A DNA stretch of 32,360 nt, taken from assembly GCA_005772945.1 (NCBI GenBank), contig SXIE01000188.1:1-32360 (forward strand), given 5' to 3'. This DNA comes from Pseudomonadota bacterium. GTDB taxonomy: Bacteria; Myxococcota; UBA9042; PHBI01. Of this stretch, positions 16,965-25,365 are shown piece by piece (the first letter of the stretch is position 1; each line of letters starts with the position of its first letter). The translations under genes and the position numbers were made by a program. The notes under the pieces were generated by a model. It made no database searches and was not told the origin of the DNA. It worked only from the letters and a program-made list of their open reading frames with translations.

Positions 16965-18155
16965 ATGAGCGGCGAAACAGCGATCACCGATCTCGACTGG
17001 GCGCGCGTGCCGAGCCCGTGCTTCGTGGTCGACCGGCGACTCCTCGCGAAGAATGCGCGTGCCTTGGCGTACGTGCGGCAGGAGGCGGACTGCAAGGTCC
17101 TCCTCGCGCTCAAGGGCTTCGCGATGTGGTCGACGTTCGACGTGCTCGCGCCGCATCTCGACGGCTGCTGTGCGTCGGGGCCGATCGAGGCGCAACTCGC
17201 GCGCGACAAGTTTGCGCCCCTCGGCGGGCTCTTCGCGAGCGAGGTCCACACCTACTCGCCAGCGTTTTCCGACTCCGACATCGCCGAGACGCTGCCGCTC
17301 ACGGACCACCTGGTCTTCAACTCGCCGTCGCAATTGGCGAGGCATCTGCCGGCGGTCCACGCTTACGAGCGCGCGACCGGACGCTACATCGAGGTCGGGC
17401 TCCGCGTGAATCCGGAGTATGCCGAGGTCGAGGTCGAGCTCTACAATCCGTGCGCGCTCGGCTCGCGCCTCGGGTCCCGCCGCGACGTGCTCGGCGCCGC
17501 GCTCCCTGCGGGTGTGAGTGGCCTTCATTTCCACGCGCTCTGCGAGCAGGGCGCGGACGTCTTCGCCCGCGTGCTCGCCCACGTCGAGGCGAAGTTCGGC
17601 GACTGGTTCCCGCAGATCCGCTGGCTGAACTGCGGCGGCGGTCACTGGATCACCAAGCCCGACTACGACGTCGCGCTGCTTGTGCAGACGCTGCGCGATC
17701 TCAAGCGCCGCCACCCGCATCTGACGGTCTATCTCGAGCCAGGCGAGGCGGCCGCGGTCGACACCGGCGTCCTCGTCGCGACGGTCATCGACATTCACGC
17801 CAGCGGGATCCCGCTCGCGCTGCTCGACGTGTCGGTCACCTGCCACATGCCCGATGTGCTCGAGATGCCGTACCGCCCGACCATCCACGGCGCGACCGAT
17901 CCCGGTGTCCTTCCGTATACTTACCGCCTCGGCGGCCCGACCTGCCTGGCCGGCGACGTTATCGGTGACTGGTCGTTCCCGCGGCCGCTCGTGCCTGGCG
18001 ATCGCGTCGTCTTCGCCGACATGTCGCACTACACCATGGTCAAGACGACCATGTTCAACGGCGTGAAGCATCCGTCGCTCGCGACCTGGGACGGCGACAC
18101 GCTGAACGTCGTCCGCCGCTTCGGTTACGCCGACTTCCGCGATCGCTTGTCGTAG
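16965..18155 (+). CDS. nspC: Carboxynorspermidine decarboxylase
   Basis: A 396-residue PLP enzyme of the alanine-racemase/ornithine-decarboxylase fold (type III). ALKGF with K50 is the expected PLP Schiff-base lysine near the N-terminus. CGGGHWITK and YLEPGEAA are the phosphate-binding and C-terminal barrel motifs. GGPTCLAGDVIGDW contains the conserved active-site Cys (C327) that reaches into the partner subunit of the dimer. The sequence pattern fits NspC rather than diaminopimelate decarboxylase. It removes the carboxyl group from carboxynorspermidine or carboxyspermidine, giving norspermidine or spermidine. It lies 7 bases after the synthase gene in one operon. Its stop faces the end of the kinase gene with 22 bases between, without a visible terminator. 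Confidence 0.92.
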   Translation: MSGETAITDLDWARVPSPCFVVDRRLLAKNARALAYVRQEADCKVLLALKGFAMWSTFDVLAPHLDGCCASGPIEAQLARDKFAPLGGLFASEVHTYSPAFSDSDIAETLPLTDHLVFNSPSQLARHLPAVHAYERATGRYIEVGLRVNPEYAEVEVELYNPCALGSRLGSRRDVLGAALPAGVSGLHFHALCEQGADVFARVLAHVEAKFGDWFPQIRWLNCGGGHWITKPDYDVALLVQTLRDLKRRHPHLTVYLEPGEAAAVDTGVLVATVIDIHASGIPLALLDVSVTCHMPDVLEMPYRPTIHGATDPGVLPYTYRLGGPTCLAGDVIGDWSFPRPLVPGDRVVFADMSHYTMVKTTMFNGVKHPSLATWDGDTLNVVRRFGYADFRDRLS

Positions 18156-18177
18156 CCGTCGGACGTCGCGCCCCGCC

Positions 18178-20265
18178 TCAGCGGGGGCCATCGACGGCGC
18201 AGCGAAAGCCGATATCGGGCAGCGCCCGCGCCGGGTCGTCGGCCGTGCGGGTGTGGGCGGTGCTGACGTGGTCCGCTTGCATGATCCAGCTCGCGCCGCG
18301 GTTCACCTTGCCGCGCGTCTCGGGATCGACCTCGCCGCCCGGGTAGGCGGCGTAGTCGGAGGCGGTCCATTCGCGCAGGTTGCCGCCCAGGTCGAGCGCG
18401 CCGCTCCACGCGCGGTCGGCCTCGCGCGCGCCGGCGAGCTGCGGTCCGCCGCTGCCGCAGCCGTTCGCGATGACGGCGCGGTCGCACGTGGCGGCCTCAT
18501 TGCCCCACGGGAAGTCGGGGTGCGCGCGCCCGCGAGCGGCCGCCTCCCATTCGCCTTCGGTCGGGAGCCGCCACCCGCGGAAGCGGCAGTAGGCGCGCGC
18601 GCCGTCCCAGGTCACGCACGCGACCGGCAGCGCCTCTTTGCCGGCCTTGCCGTAGCTGCACCCGGTGGGGGCGGTCGCCGGTGCGGGACAGCGACCGGCC
18701 GTGACGCACTGCGCGTACTCGCCGTTGGTCACCTCGGATTCGCCGATCGCGAAGGCGCCGATCAAGGTGAGCCGTCCCGGTTTTTCGTCCGGCCAGCAGC
18801 CCGCGTCGTCCGCCTGGCATCCGATCGGATAGCGGCCCGCGCGGACCAGGACCATGCCGGCGGGCGCGTTCCATGCGGACGCCGCGGCATCCGCAGGTGT
18901 CCCTACGTCCGCGACGCCGACATCCGGCGTGTCATGCGTCGCGGCGGTCGTCGCGCCCGCCATCGTCACCGCCGCGAGCCCACCGGTTGCGTCGCTGCCT
19001 TTCGCGGTCGTCGTCGGGTCGGGCCCCGAGCCCGAGCCGATCGCGATCGCCAAGGCCACCCCGATCCCACCGACGCCGACGAGCGCGCCCAAGAGCAGCG
19101 GGCCGCGCCGTGAGCCGCTCGCTCCGCCCTGCCGATGCACGCCCGGCGCCGCGCTCACCGATTGGGTCCCCGTCGTGCCACGTTCGCGCGCGTGCTCCCG
19201 ATCGGCATCCTGCGCGAGCGCCGCGACGGACACCGACGCGAGCGACCGCGCCCCCGCGTGATCCGGCGACCCGTCGAGCGCCGCGACGGCGCGCGCGAGC
19301 CCGTCCCGGAACTGCGGCGCATTGCGAAAGCGCGACTCCGGATCCCGCGCGAGCGCCCGCCGGAAGAACGCCAGCGTCGGCTCGGGGAGCGCCAGATCCG
19401 CCAGCAGCGTCGTCGGATCGTAGGCCGGGTCGAGCTTGCGCGCGAGCAGCTCACGCTGCGTCCGACCCGAGAACGGCCGCCGCCCGGTCATCAGCTCGAA
19501 GGCCATCACCCCGACCGCGTACCAATCGGTCCACGGACCGAGGTTGCGCCGATCGAGCTGCTCGGGCGCCATGTACACCGGCGTCCCCATCGCGACCGAG
19601 GTCTCGTTCCCCTCGGCCAGATCCTTGGCCAGCCCGAAGTCGACGATGCGCACGAAGCTCGGGTTGCCCGCGACGCGCTGCAGCATGATGTTTTCGGGCT
19701 TGATGTCGCGGTGCACGATCCCCTTGTCGTGCCCGGCCTCGAGCCCATCGATGACCTGCCCCAGGATCCGGCGCGCCTCGCCCGCCGTCAGGACCTGCCC
19801 GCGCGCCGCGCGCTCGGCGATCTCGTCTTTCAACGTGCGCGCGTCCTCGACGAACTCCATCACGAGGAACGGTTGGTCCTCCGCGAGCCCATACTGCAGC
19901 AGGCGCACGATGTTCGGGTGCGACAGGCTCGCCAGCGCGCGCGCCTCGCCCTCGAACTTCTCGAACATGCGCCGCGCCATCTCCGGCCCGCCGCCGTGGG
20001 CGTGCAGCAGCTTGAGCGCCGCGCGCAAGAGGATGGGCACCTGCAGCGCCAGGAAGACCTTGCCGAACCCGCCGGCGCCAAGGACCTTCACGAGCAGCCA
20101 GTTGTCGATGCGCGTGCCGACCTCGGGCTCGGGCTGCCCCTCGGCGTACTTCGCGGGAACGAAGTGAACGCCGCGCTTGCGGCACCCGCGCTCGGGACAC
20201 GGCTCGCCGACGAACCCCTGGAGGTCGCAGCTCGGACACACGCCCGTTTCGGACGAGGCTTGCAT
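18178..20265 (-). CDS. Ser/Thr protein kinase fused to SUMF1-like domain
   Basis: A 695-residue protein in four parts. Residues 10-28 have C10-x2-C13...C23-x4-C28, probably a small zinc ribbon. A Hanks-type kinase domain follows from about residue 54: GAGGFGKVF glycine loop, AALKLL lysine, HRDIKPEN with catalytic D187, DFG at 209-211 and a normal APE-like segment (YMAPEQLD). One membrane segment sits at about 390-410 after an Ala/Gly/Ser linker. The outer domain, about 469-690, has the formylglycine-generating-enzyme fold (VRAGRYPIGC, RLPTEGEWEAAARG, GNLREWTASDY, IGFRCAV). The active-site cysteines expected after the NRGASW motif are absent, so this domain is more likely a sensor or lectin-like module than an oxidase. 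The kinase should phosphorylate cytoplasmic targets in response to an outside signal; targets are unknown. Confidence 0.9.
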   Translation of the reverse strand: MQASSETGVCPSCDLQGFVGEPCPERGCRKRGVHFVPAKYAEGQPEPEVGTRIDNWLLVKVLGAGGFGKVFLALQVPILLRAALKLLHAHGGGPEMARRMFEKFEGEARALASLSHPNIVRLLQYGLAEDQPFLVMEFVEDARTLKDEIAERAARGQVLTAGEARRILGQVIDGLEAGHDKGIVHRDIKPENIMLQRVAGNPSFVRIVDFGLAKDLAEGNETSVAMGTPVYMAPEQLDRRNLGPWTDWYAVGVMAFELMTGRRPFSGRTQRELLARKLDPAYDPTTLLADLALPEPTLAFFRRALARDPESRFRNAPQFRDGLARAVAALDGSPDHAGARSLASVSVAALAQDADREHARERGTTGTQSVSAAPGVHRQGGASGSRRGPLLLGALVGVGGIGVALAIAIGSGSGPDPTTTAKGSDATGGLAAVTMAGATTAATHDTPDVGVADVGTPADAAASAWNAPAGMVLVRAGRYPIGCQADDAGCWPDEKPGRLTLIGAFAIGESEVTNGEYAQCVTAGRCPAPATAPTGCSYGKAGKEALPVACVTWDGARAYCRFRGWRLPTEGEWEAAARGRAHPDFPWGNEAATCDRAVIANGCGSGGPQLAGAREADRAWSGALDLGGNLREWTASDYAAYPGGEVDPETRGKVNRGASWIMQADHVSTAHTRTADDPARALPDIGFRCAVDGPR

Positions 20266-20391
20266 GCAGCTGGCTTAGCAGAGCGGCCCCCGGCACGCCA
20301 GCAGCGCCTCTGCGCCACCCACCACCACGCCCGCCACCACGCCAAACAGCCGGATTGCGCCAGCGCCCCATGCGGCGCACACTCCGCGCCG

Positions 20392-21249
20392 ATGTGGCCC
20401 TACCTCGATGTCGGCACGCCCATCCGCACCTGGGCGTTGGTGGTCACGGCCGGCGTCCTCGTCTGCTGGGCGCTGTTCATGCGCCGCGCGCGCCGTCTCG
20501 GTCACGACCGCCTCCGCACGTTCCTCTGGCTCCTGACCGCCTTCCCGGTCGGCGGCGCCTCGGCCGCACTCGCCGCGGGCGCCGTGCGAGCCGCCTCCGG
20601 TGCGCCCGCCGCGCTCGGGGTCGGCAGCGCGGCCACCGGTATGACGGTGCTCGGCGCCGTCGCGCGCGGCCTCCTCGATAGTGTCGCCTGGGCGCGCTGG
20701 GTCCTCCGCACGTCGCCCTGGGCGCTCCTCGACGCGGCCGCCTTCACCTATCCGTTGGCGCTCGCGTTCGGTCGCATCGGCTGCCTCCTCAACGGCTGCT
20801 GCTTCGGACACGTCACCGACACCGCCCTCGGCCCACTGACCGTGCCGCTGGCCTCGTACGCCCCCGGAACCCTGGCCAGGACCTACTACACCGGCGCCCC
20901 CACCGACGCGCTGCTCGTGAACCTGCCGCTCGCGCTCTTGGCCGGTGCGCTCGTCACGCTCGTCGTCACCGAGCGCCTTTGGCGGCGGCGTGCGGCGCTC
21001 CGGTTGCTGCCTGGCACGGTGCTCGTCGTCGCACTCGGGACGGACGCGGCGACGCGCTTCGTCGCGGAGTTCCTGCGCGAGGACCCGCTCGCGCGCCTCG
21101 GCCCGAGTGCCCCGAGTGGGCACGCGCTTGTCCCGGGCCTCAACCCGTGGCAGACGTGGGTCGGCTGCGTGCTCGTCCTCTGCGCGGCGCTCCTCGTCTG
21201 GCTCTGGAAGCGGCGGACGCCCATGCCCACCGAGGTGGCAGCGCCATGA
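20392..21249 (+). CDS. Lgt-family (prolipoprotein diacylglyceryl transferase-like) membrane protein
   Basis: A 285-residue polytopic protein with about seven hydrophobic segments, matching Lgt topology and length. The family signature region is GRIGCLLNGCCFGH (from residue 127). In classical Lgt this region reads GRxGNFxNxE, so here Asn/Glu positions are replaced and three cysteines appear. That variant occurs in Lgt-like paralogues of uncertain function. The start at ATG 20392 has no clear Shine-Dalgarno sequence, and the open frame upstream is a shadow of the kinase gene. Its stop overlaps the next start (ATGA at 21246-21249), so it is translationally coupled to a B12-radical SAM enzyme. 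It probably handles phospholipid or a lipid-linked substrate in the inner membrane. Housekeeping Lgt activity is possible but I think less likely. Confidence 0.8.
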   Translation: MWPYLDVGTPIRTWALVVTAGVLVCWALFMRRARRLGHDRLRTFLWLLTAFPVGGASAALAAGAVRAASGAPAALGVGSAATGMTVLGAVARGLLDSVAWARWVLRTSPWALLDAAAFTYPLALAFGRIGCLLNGCCFGHVTDTALGPLTVPLASYAPGTLARTYYTGAPTDALLVNLPLALLAGALVTLVVTERLWRRRAALRLLPGTVLVVALGTDAATRFVAEFLREDPLARLGPSAPSGHALVPGLNPWQTWVGCVLVLCAALLVWLWKRRTPMPTEVAAP

Positions 21250-22796
21250 AGGTCGTCTTCGTCAACCCGCAGATCCCCGCCGCGGCCATGAACTTCGCGC
21301 ACGCGATGGATCTCGTCGGCGCGCGCTTCGCGCACATCCCGCTCGGCCTCGCGACGCTCGCGGCGCTCACCCCGCCTGGGATCGACGTCGCCATCGTCGA
21401 CGAGAACGTCGAGCCGATCGACCCCGCGCGCCTCGACGCCGACGTCGTCGCCATGACCGGTATCTTCTGCCAACGACGTCGCCTCTTCGAGCTCGCGACC
21501 GCCTTCCGCGCGCGCGGGATTCACGTCTGTATCGGCGGCCCCATCGCGAGCGACGCGCCCGACGAGGCCCGCGCCCACGCCGACTCGCTCTTCGACGGCG
21601 AGGGTGAGCGCACGTGGCCGCGCTTCTGCGCCGACTTCGCGGCCGGCCATCCCGCGCGCAGCTACCATCAGGCTGCGCCCATCGACATGGCCGAGTCGCC
21701 CGCGCCGCGGCTCGATCTCCTGCACTGCGCGCGCTATTCGTCGGCCTGCATCCAGGCGACGCGCGGCTGCCCCTACCGCTGCGAGTATTGCGACGTCCCG
21801 AGCAAGCTCGGCAGCCGCCCGCGCACCAAGCCCATCGCTCAAGTGCTGGGCGAGGTGCGCGCGATCGCCGCCCACGGCTTCGAATCGGCCTTCTTCGTCG
21901 ACGACATGTTCATCGGCGATCGCGCCTACGCCAAGGAGCTCCTGCGCGCCCTCGCGCGCCTCCTGCCGACCCTCCCGCGGCCGCTCTACTTCTATACGCA
22001 GGTCACGCTCAACGTCGCGCGCGACCTCGAGCTGCTCGGCCTCTTCCGCGCCGCCAACTTCAAGCGCTTCTTCGTCGGCGTCGAGACCTCGGACGTCTCG
22101 CAGCTGCGCGCCCTCGACAAGCGCCAGAACACCGAGCTCGACATCCACGACGCGATCGCCCGCATCCACGCCCACGACATCATCGTCTGGGCGGGCCTCA
22201 TCGTCGGCCTCGACGGCGATGACGGCGACGCGTTCGACGCGCAGGTCCGCCTGGTCGCCGAGACGGGGATCGTGCCGACCCTCGTGGGCCTGCTCCAAGC
22301 GATGCCCGGTGCGCCCCTCTGGGATCGCGCGCGCCGCGAGGGGCGCCTCCACGACCTCCCCGACATCGTCGGATCGGCCGCGCACGGCGGCGCCGACGCG
22401 ATGGCGACGACCAACCTCGCCCACGACCGCCTCGCGACCGCCGAGCTCATGACCCGCTTCGCGCAGCTCGTGCGCACCATCTACCACCCCGACGCCTACG
22501 GCGACGCGCTCCTCTGCGCGACCGGCCGCGCCTCGCGCCAACGCCTACCGCCGCTCGCGCTCCTCAACGCAAAGACGGCGCGCATCGTCGCGCGCACCCT
22601 GGCCTGGTACGTCCGTCACCCGGATCCGGCCGTCCGACGCCTGCCGCGTCGCCTCCTCGGGGCCTGGGCCCTCGGCCGCGCCGGGCTGCTCGACGAGCTG
22701 GTCTTCCACCTCGCGCTCTACAAGCACCTCAGCATCTTCTACGCAGACGCCGCGCGCGCCTGCGCCGCCGCCGCCCGCGTCGCGGTCGCGGCCTGA
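21246..22796 (+). CDS. B12-binding radical SAM protein, DUF4070/HpnP-type (first copy)
   Basis: A 516-residue protein. The N-terminal 150 residues form a cobalamin-binding Rossmann-like domain (VVFVNPQIP, DENVEPID, IGGPIAS, FDGEGERTWP). The radical SAM domain has C175-x3-C179-x2-C182 (CPYRCEYC) and the following FFVDDMFIGD, GVETSD and IVGLDGDD segments. The C-terminal helical part resembles DUF4070, found in HpnP (hopanoid 2-methylase) and relatives. Such enzymes methylate or rearrange unactivated carbons, often of lipids. The substrate here is not shown by the sequence. Translational coupling to the Lgt-like protein suggests a membrane lipid or lipid-linked substrate. A paralogue follows 40 bases downstream. 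Confidence 0.87.
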   Translation: MKVVFVNPQIPAAAMNFAHAMDLVGARFAHIPLGLATLAALTPPGIDVAIVDENVEPIDPARLDADVVAMTGIFCQRRRLFELATAFRARGIHVCIGGPIASDAPDEARAHADSLFDGEGERTWPRFCADFAAGHPARSYHQAAPIDMAESPAPRLDLLHCARYSSACIQATRGCPYRCEYCDVPSKLGSRPRTKPIAQVLGEVRAIAAHGFESAFFVDDMFIGDRAYAKELLRALARLLPTLPRPLYFYTQVTLNVARDLELLGLFRAANFKRFFVGVETSDVSQLRALDKRQNTELDIHDAIARIHAHDIIVWAGLIVGLDGDDGDAFDAQVRLVAETGIVPTLVGLLQAMPGAPLWDRARREGRLHDLPDIVGSAAHGGADAMATTNLAHDRLATAELMTRFAQLVRTIYHPDAYGDALLCATGRASRQRLPPLALLNAKTARIVARTLAWYVRHPDPAVRRLPRRLLGAWALGRAGLLDELVFHLALYKHLSIFYADAARACAAAARVAVAA

Positions 22797-22836
22797 CCAT
22801 GCAGCGCGTCACGCAAATCGACCCCACGGCCGCGCC

Positions 22837-24441
22837 ATGAAGATCGACCTCGTCAATCCCCGGTATCCGCTGTCCCTCTGGGACTTCTCCCTGTGTCGGG
22901 ACCTCGACGGCTACGCCTACCCGCACGCCCCGCTGTCCCTGCCGACGCTCGCCGCGCTGACCCCACCGCCGCACACGGTGCGCCTCATCGACGAGAACGC
23001 GACGCCCGTCGACCTCGCGTCCACCGCGGACATCGTCGGCCTCACCGGCTATTGGATTCAACGGCAGCGCGTCTTCGAGCTCGCCGATCACTTCCGTCGT
23101 CGCGGCCAGCGCGTCGCGATCGGCGGCCCGATCGTCGAGCGCTCGACCGTCGCCGAGGTCGCGCGCCACGCCGACCACGTCTTCCTCGGCGAGGCCGAGC
23201 ACACCTGGCCGCGCTTCCTCGCCGACCTCGCCGCCGGGCGCGCCGAGCCCCTCTACGAGCAGCCAACGCTCATCGACATGGCGGACTCGCCGACCCCCCG
23301 CTTCGATCTCCTCGCGCCCGGCGCCTATGCGGCCGCGACGATCGAGACCTCGCGCGGCTGCCCGTACGCGTGCGAGTTCTGCGAGATCCCCGGACGCCTC
23401 GGCGCGCGCTCACGCACCAAGTCCGTCGCGCAGGTCATCGCCGAAGTTCGCCTTCACCACCGGCTCGGCGCCACCACCGTCTTCTTCGTCGACGACCACT
23501 TCATCGGCAACAAGAAGCGGGCGTTCGCGCTGCTCGACGCGCTCGCCGACTTCGTCCGCGCGATCGACCATCGCATGTTCTTCTCGTGCCAATTCACGAT
23601 CAACCTCGCGAACGACACCGAGCTCCTCGAGCGCCTCGCCGCCGCGAACTTCCGCCGGGCCTTCGTCGGTATCGAGACGCCACGCCGCGACGGTCTCGCG
23701 CTCGCTCAAAAGAAGCAGAACCTCGTCGTCGATCTCGCGTCGGCGGTGCGCCGCCTCCACGCCTACAACATCGTCGTGTGGGCCGGCCTCATCGTCGGCT
23801 TCGACACCGACGACCCCGCCGTCTTCGACGACCAGCTCGCGCTCTTGGACGCGGCGTCGATCCCCGTCGCGATGATCGGGCGCCTCCAGGCCATTCCGGG
23901 CACGCCGCTCCACGACCGCATGGCGCGCGCCGGGCGACTGCGCGACGAAACGGCGCTCGCCGGCGTGCGCGGCGCGTACGAGTCCCTCATCGCCTCGAAC
24001 ATCGAGCCGACCTGCATGCCCGAGCCCGACCTCGTGCGCGGCTACCAGCGGCTCGTCCGCGCGGCGTATGCGCCCGAGGCCTTCGGTCGTCGCGTCGTCG
24101 CCGCCCTGACGGCGGGCACGCGCCCCATCGCCCGCGCCCGCACCGGGGTGACAGCGAGGCACCTCGGCGTCCTCGCGCGCCTCGCGCGCTGGTACCTCCT
24201 CGACGGCGACCGCGATCGTCGCCGCATGTTCCTCGCCGTCGTCGGGCCGATCCTCCGGCAGCGCCCCGAGCAACTTCCGACGGCGCTTGCGCACCTGGTC
24301 GTCTACAAGCACCTCGCCGCTTTCTACGCGCGGGTCGCGGCGCTGGACGTGCCTTCCCACCCGCAATCGCCGCCGCTCGACGGAGGCTTGACACCCCAGG
24401 CCCTCGAGCGCTCAATCGCCTCGGGTGCCGCGTCCGTCTGA
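22837..24441 (+). CDS. B12-binding radical SAM protein, DUF4070/HpnP-type (second copy)
   Basis: A 534-residue paralogue of the preceding protein, with the same layout: cobalamin-binding domain (IDLVNPRYP, DENATPVD, IGGPIVE, LGEAEHTWP), radical SAM motif at exactly the same residues, C175-x3-C179-x2-C182 (CPYACEFC), then FFVDDHFIGN and GIETPRRD. The C-terminal part matches the first copy to LVVYKHLAAFYAR, then has an extra tail of about 30 residues. The start ATG 22837 lacks a clear ribosome binding site; an ATG at 22799 is out of frame. The two copies differ enough to suggest distinct substrates or successive steps. It is probably in the same operon as the Lgt-like gene. Confidence 0.87.
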   Translation: MKIDLVNPRYPLSLWDFSLCRDLDGYAYPHAPLSLPTLAALTPPPHTVRLIDENATPVDLASTADIVGLTGYWIQRQRVFELADHFRRRGQRVAIGGPIVERSTVAEVARHADHVFLGEAEHTWPRFLADLAAGRAEPLYEQPTLIDMADSPTPRFDLLAPGAYAAATIETSRGCPYACEFCEIPGRLGARSRTKSVAQVIAEVRLHHRLGATTVFFVDDHFIGNKKRAFALLDALADFVRAIDHRMFFSCQFTINLANDTELLERLAAANFRRAFVGIETPRRDGLALAQKKQNLVVDLASAVRRLHAYNIVVWAGLIVGFDTDDPAVFDDQLALLDAASIPVAMIGRLQAIPGTPLHDRMARAGRLRDETALAGVRGAYESLIASNIEPTCMPEPDLVRGYQRLVRAAYAPEAFGRRVVAALTAGTRPIARARTGVTARHLGVLARLARWYLLDGDRDRRRMFLAVVGPILRQRPEQLPTALAHLVVYKHLAAFYARVAALDVPSHPQSPPLDGGLTPQALERSIASGAASV

Positions 24442-24461
24442 CGACCCCACGGAGAGGACCG

Positions 24462-24863
24462 ATGTTGCGACATACGATCGGGAGCGTGCTGCTCATCCTG
24501 GTCACAGTCGGTGTGGTCGGCGGGACTGCGTATGCGGTCCTCCTCGGCTGCGGCGGCTCGGCCCCTCCCGTGCCCACGGTCTCGGAGCCGGTCGCGCCAG
24601 CGGCGCCGGCAGAGGTCGGCCTGGCCACCGGCGGCGGCTACGGCAAAGCGGTCTTCGTCGTCTACCCGTCCGTGCCGGTCGGGGCCGACCACGTCTGCTA
24701 CGTCACCGTCCCGACGGCCGAAGGCTCGACGCGCGTCGACTGCGACTCGCAGTACATCATCGTCTGCGACCGCGAGATCCCGACGGATCGCCCGTTCTGC
24801 ACGCTCGTGAGCGAGATCGGCTCCGACCGCGAATCGGCCTACCCCAAGCACAAGAGGCAGTGA
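24462..24863 (+). CDS. Small membrane-anchored or lipid-anchored envelope protein
   Basis: A 133-residue protein; ATG 24462 has a strong ribosome binding site, GGAGAGG at 24451-24457. The N-terminus has a hydrophobic stretch (residues 7-28) followed by LLGCGGSA, which could be a lipobox-like site (Cys about residue 30) or just the end of a membrane anchor. A Pro/Val/Ala linker leads to a compact domain of about 80 residues with four cysteines (HVCYVTVP, VDCDSQY, IVCDRE, FCTLV), probably two disulfides. I do not recognise the family. It follows the second B12-radical SAM gene by 20 bases and precedes another small lipoprotein by 3 bases, so these are likely co-transcribed. Confidence 0.7.
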   Translation: MLRHTIGSVLLILVTVGVVGGTAYAVLLGCGGSAPPVPTVSEPVAPAAPAEVGLATGGGYGKAVFVVYPSVPVGADHVCYVTVPTAEGSTRVDCDSQYIIVCDREIPTDRPFCTLVSEIGSDRESAYPKHKRQ

Positions 24864-24866
24864 GCC

Positions 24867-25295
24867 ATGCGCACCTCCACGCTGTCGTCGCTCGGGCTCG
24901 CGGCCCTCGTGTTTGCCGGTTGTGTCGAAGGCCAAGCGGTGATCGTCCGCGACAGGCCGATCTATGAATGGGAGCGCGTCGTCGTCATCCCGAAGCTCGA
25001 CGCCGAGACCATCTCCTCCAAGACACGTCAGGCGGCCGGCGAGCGCGGCGAGGGCGCGACCGGCCCCACCGAAAAAGAGAAGACCCAGGTCATCACCGGG
25101 ACCTGGCTCGCACGCTACCGCTGGTCGCCCTACACGGCCGACAGCGGCCGCCAGTACCGCTACCTCTCGACCATCGAGATCATCTTCTGCCCGTTCGATC
25201 AAGCCGACTTCACCCGCTGTCGCGTCGGCGTCGCCTATTCGGCGGCCGCGCACCCGCTCGGGTCGATGCAGGTCGAGAAGCTGCGAACGCAGTGA
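24867..25295 (+). CDS. Small lipoprotein of unknown function
   Basis: A 142-residue protein with a clear lipoprotein signal: MRTSTLSSLG, a hydrophobic core and lipobox FAGC (Cys19). The mature part is hydrophilic with a charged loop (about residues 55-75) and then beta-rich sequence with two cysteines (FCPFDQ and TRCRVG) that may pair. The family is unknown. It begins 3 bases after the previous stop, and a strong GC hairpin follows its own stop, so it is likely the end of the Lgt-like/B12-radical SAM operon. Confidence 0.7.
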   Translation: MRTSTLSSLGLAALVFAGCVEGQAVIVRDRPIYEWERVVVIPKLDAETISSKTRQAAGERGEGATGPTEKEKTQVITGTWLARYRWSPYTADSGRQYRYLSTIEIIFCPFDQADFTRCRVGVAYSAAAHPLGSMQVEKLRTQ

Positions 25296-25320
25296 GCGGC
25301 GCGGCCGGAACACGCGCCGC
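25296..25320 (+). terminator. Strong GC hairpin after the lipoprotein gene
   Basis: GCGGCGCG (25296-25303) and CGCGCCGC (25313-25320) are perfect complements around a 9-base loop, starting immediately after the stop codon. There is no T-run, so this is a candidate terminator or RNA 3' end stabiliser rather than a proven intrinsic terminator. Confidence 0.4.
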
Positions 25321-25365
25321 GTGAGCGGGCTTTATGCGCTTCCATCGGAAGGGTAGGCTCGCGTC

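Noticed and set aside
14753..17251. An 832-codon open frame on the minus strand across four genes
   Set aside because: It runs antisense through the anchored protein, the carboxynorspermidine synthase and neighbours, all of which have clear family motifs on the plus strand. Composition is that of a GC shadow.
22799..22836. An earlier ATG before the second B12-radical SAM gene
   Set aside because: It is out of frame with the radical SAM gene and leads to no supported product.
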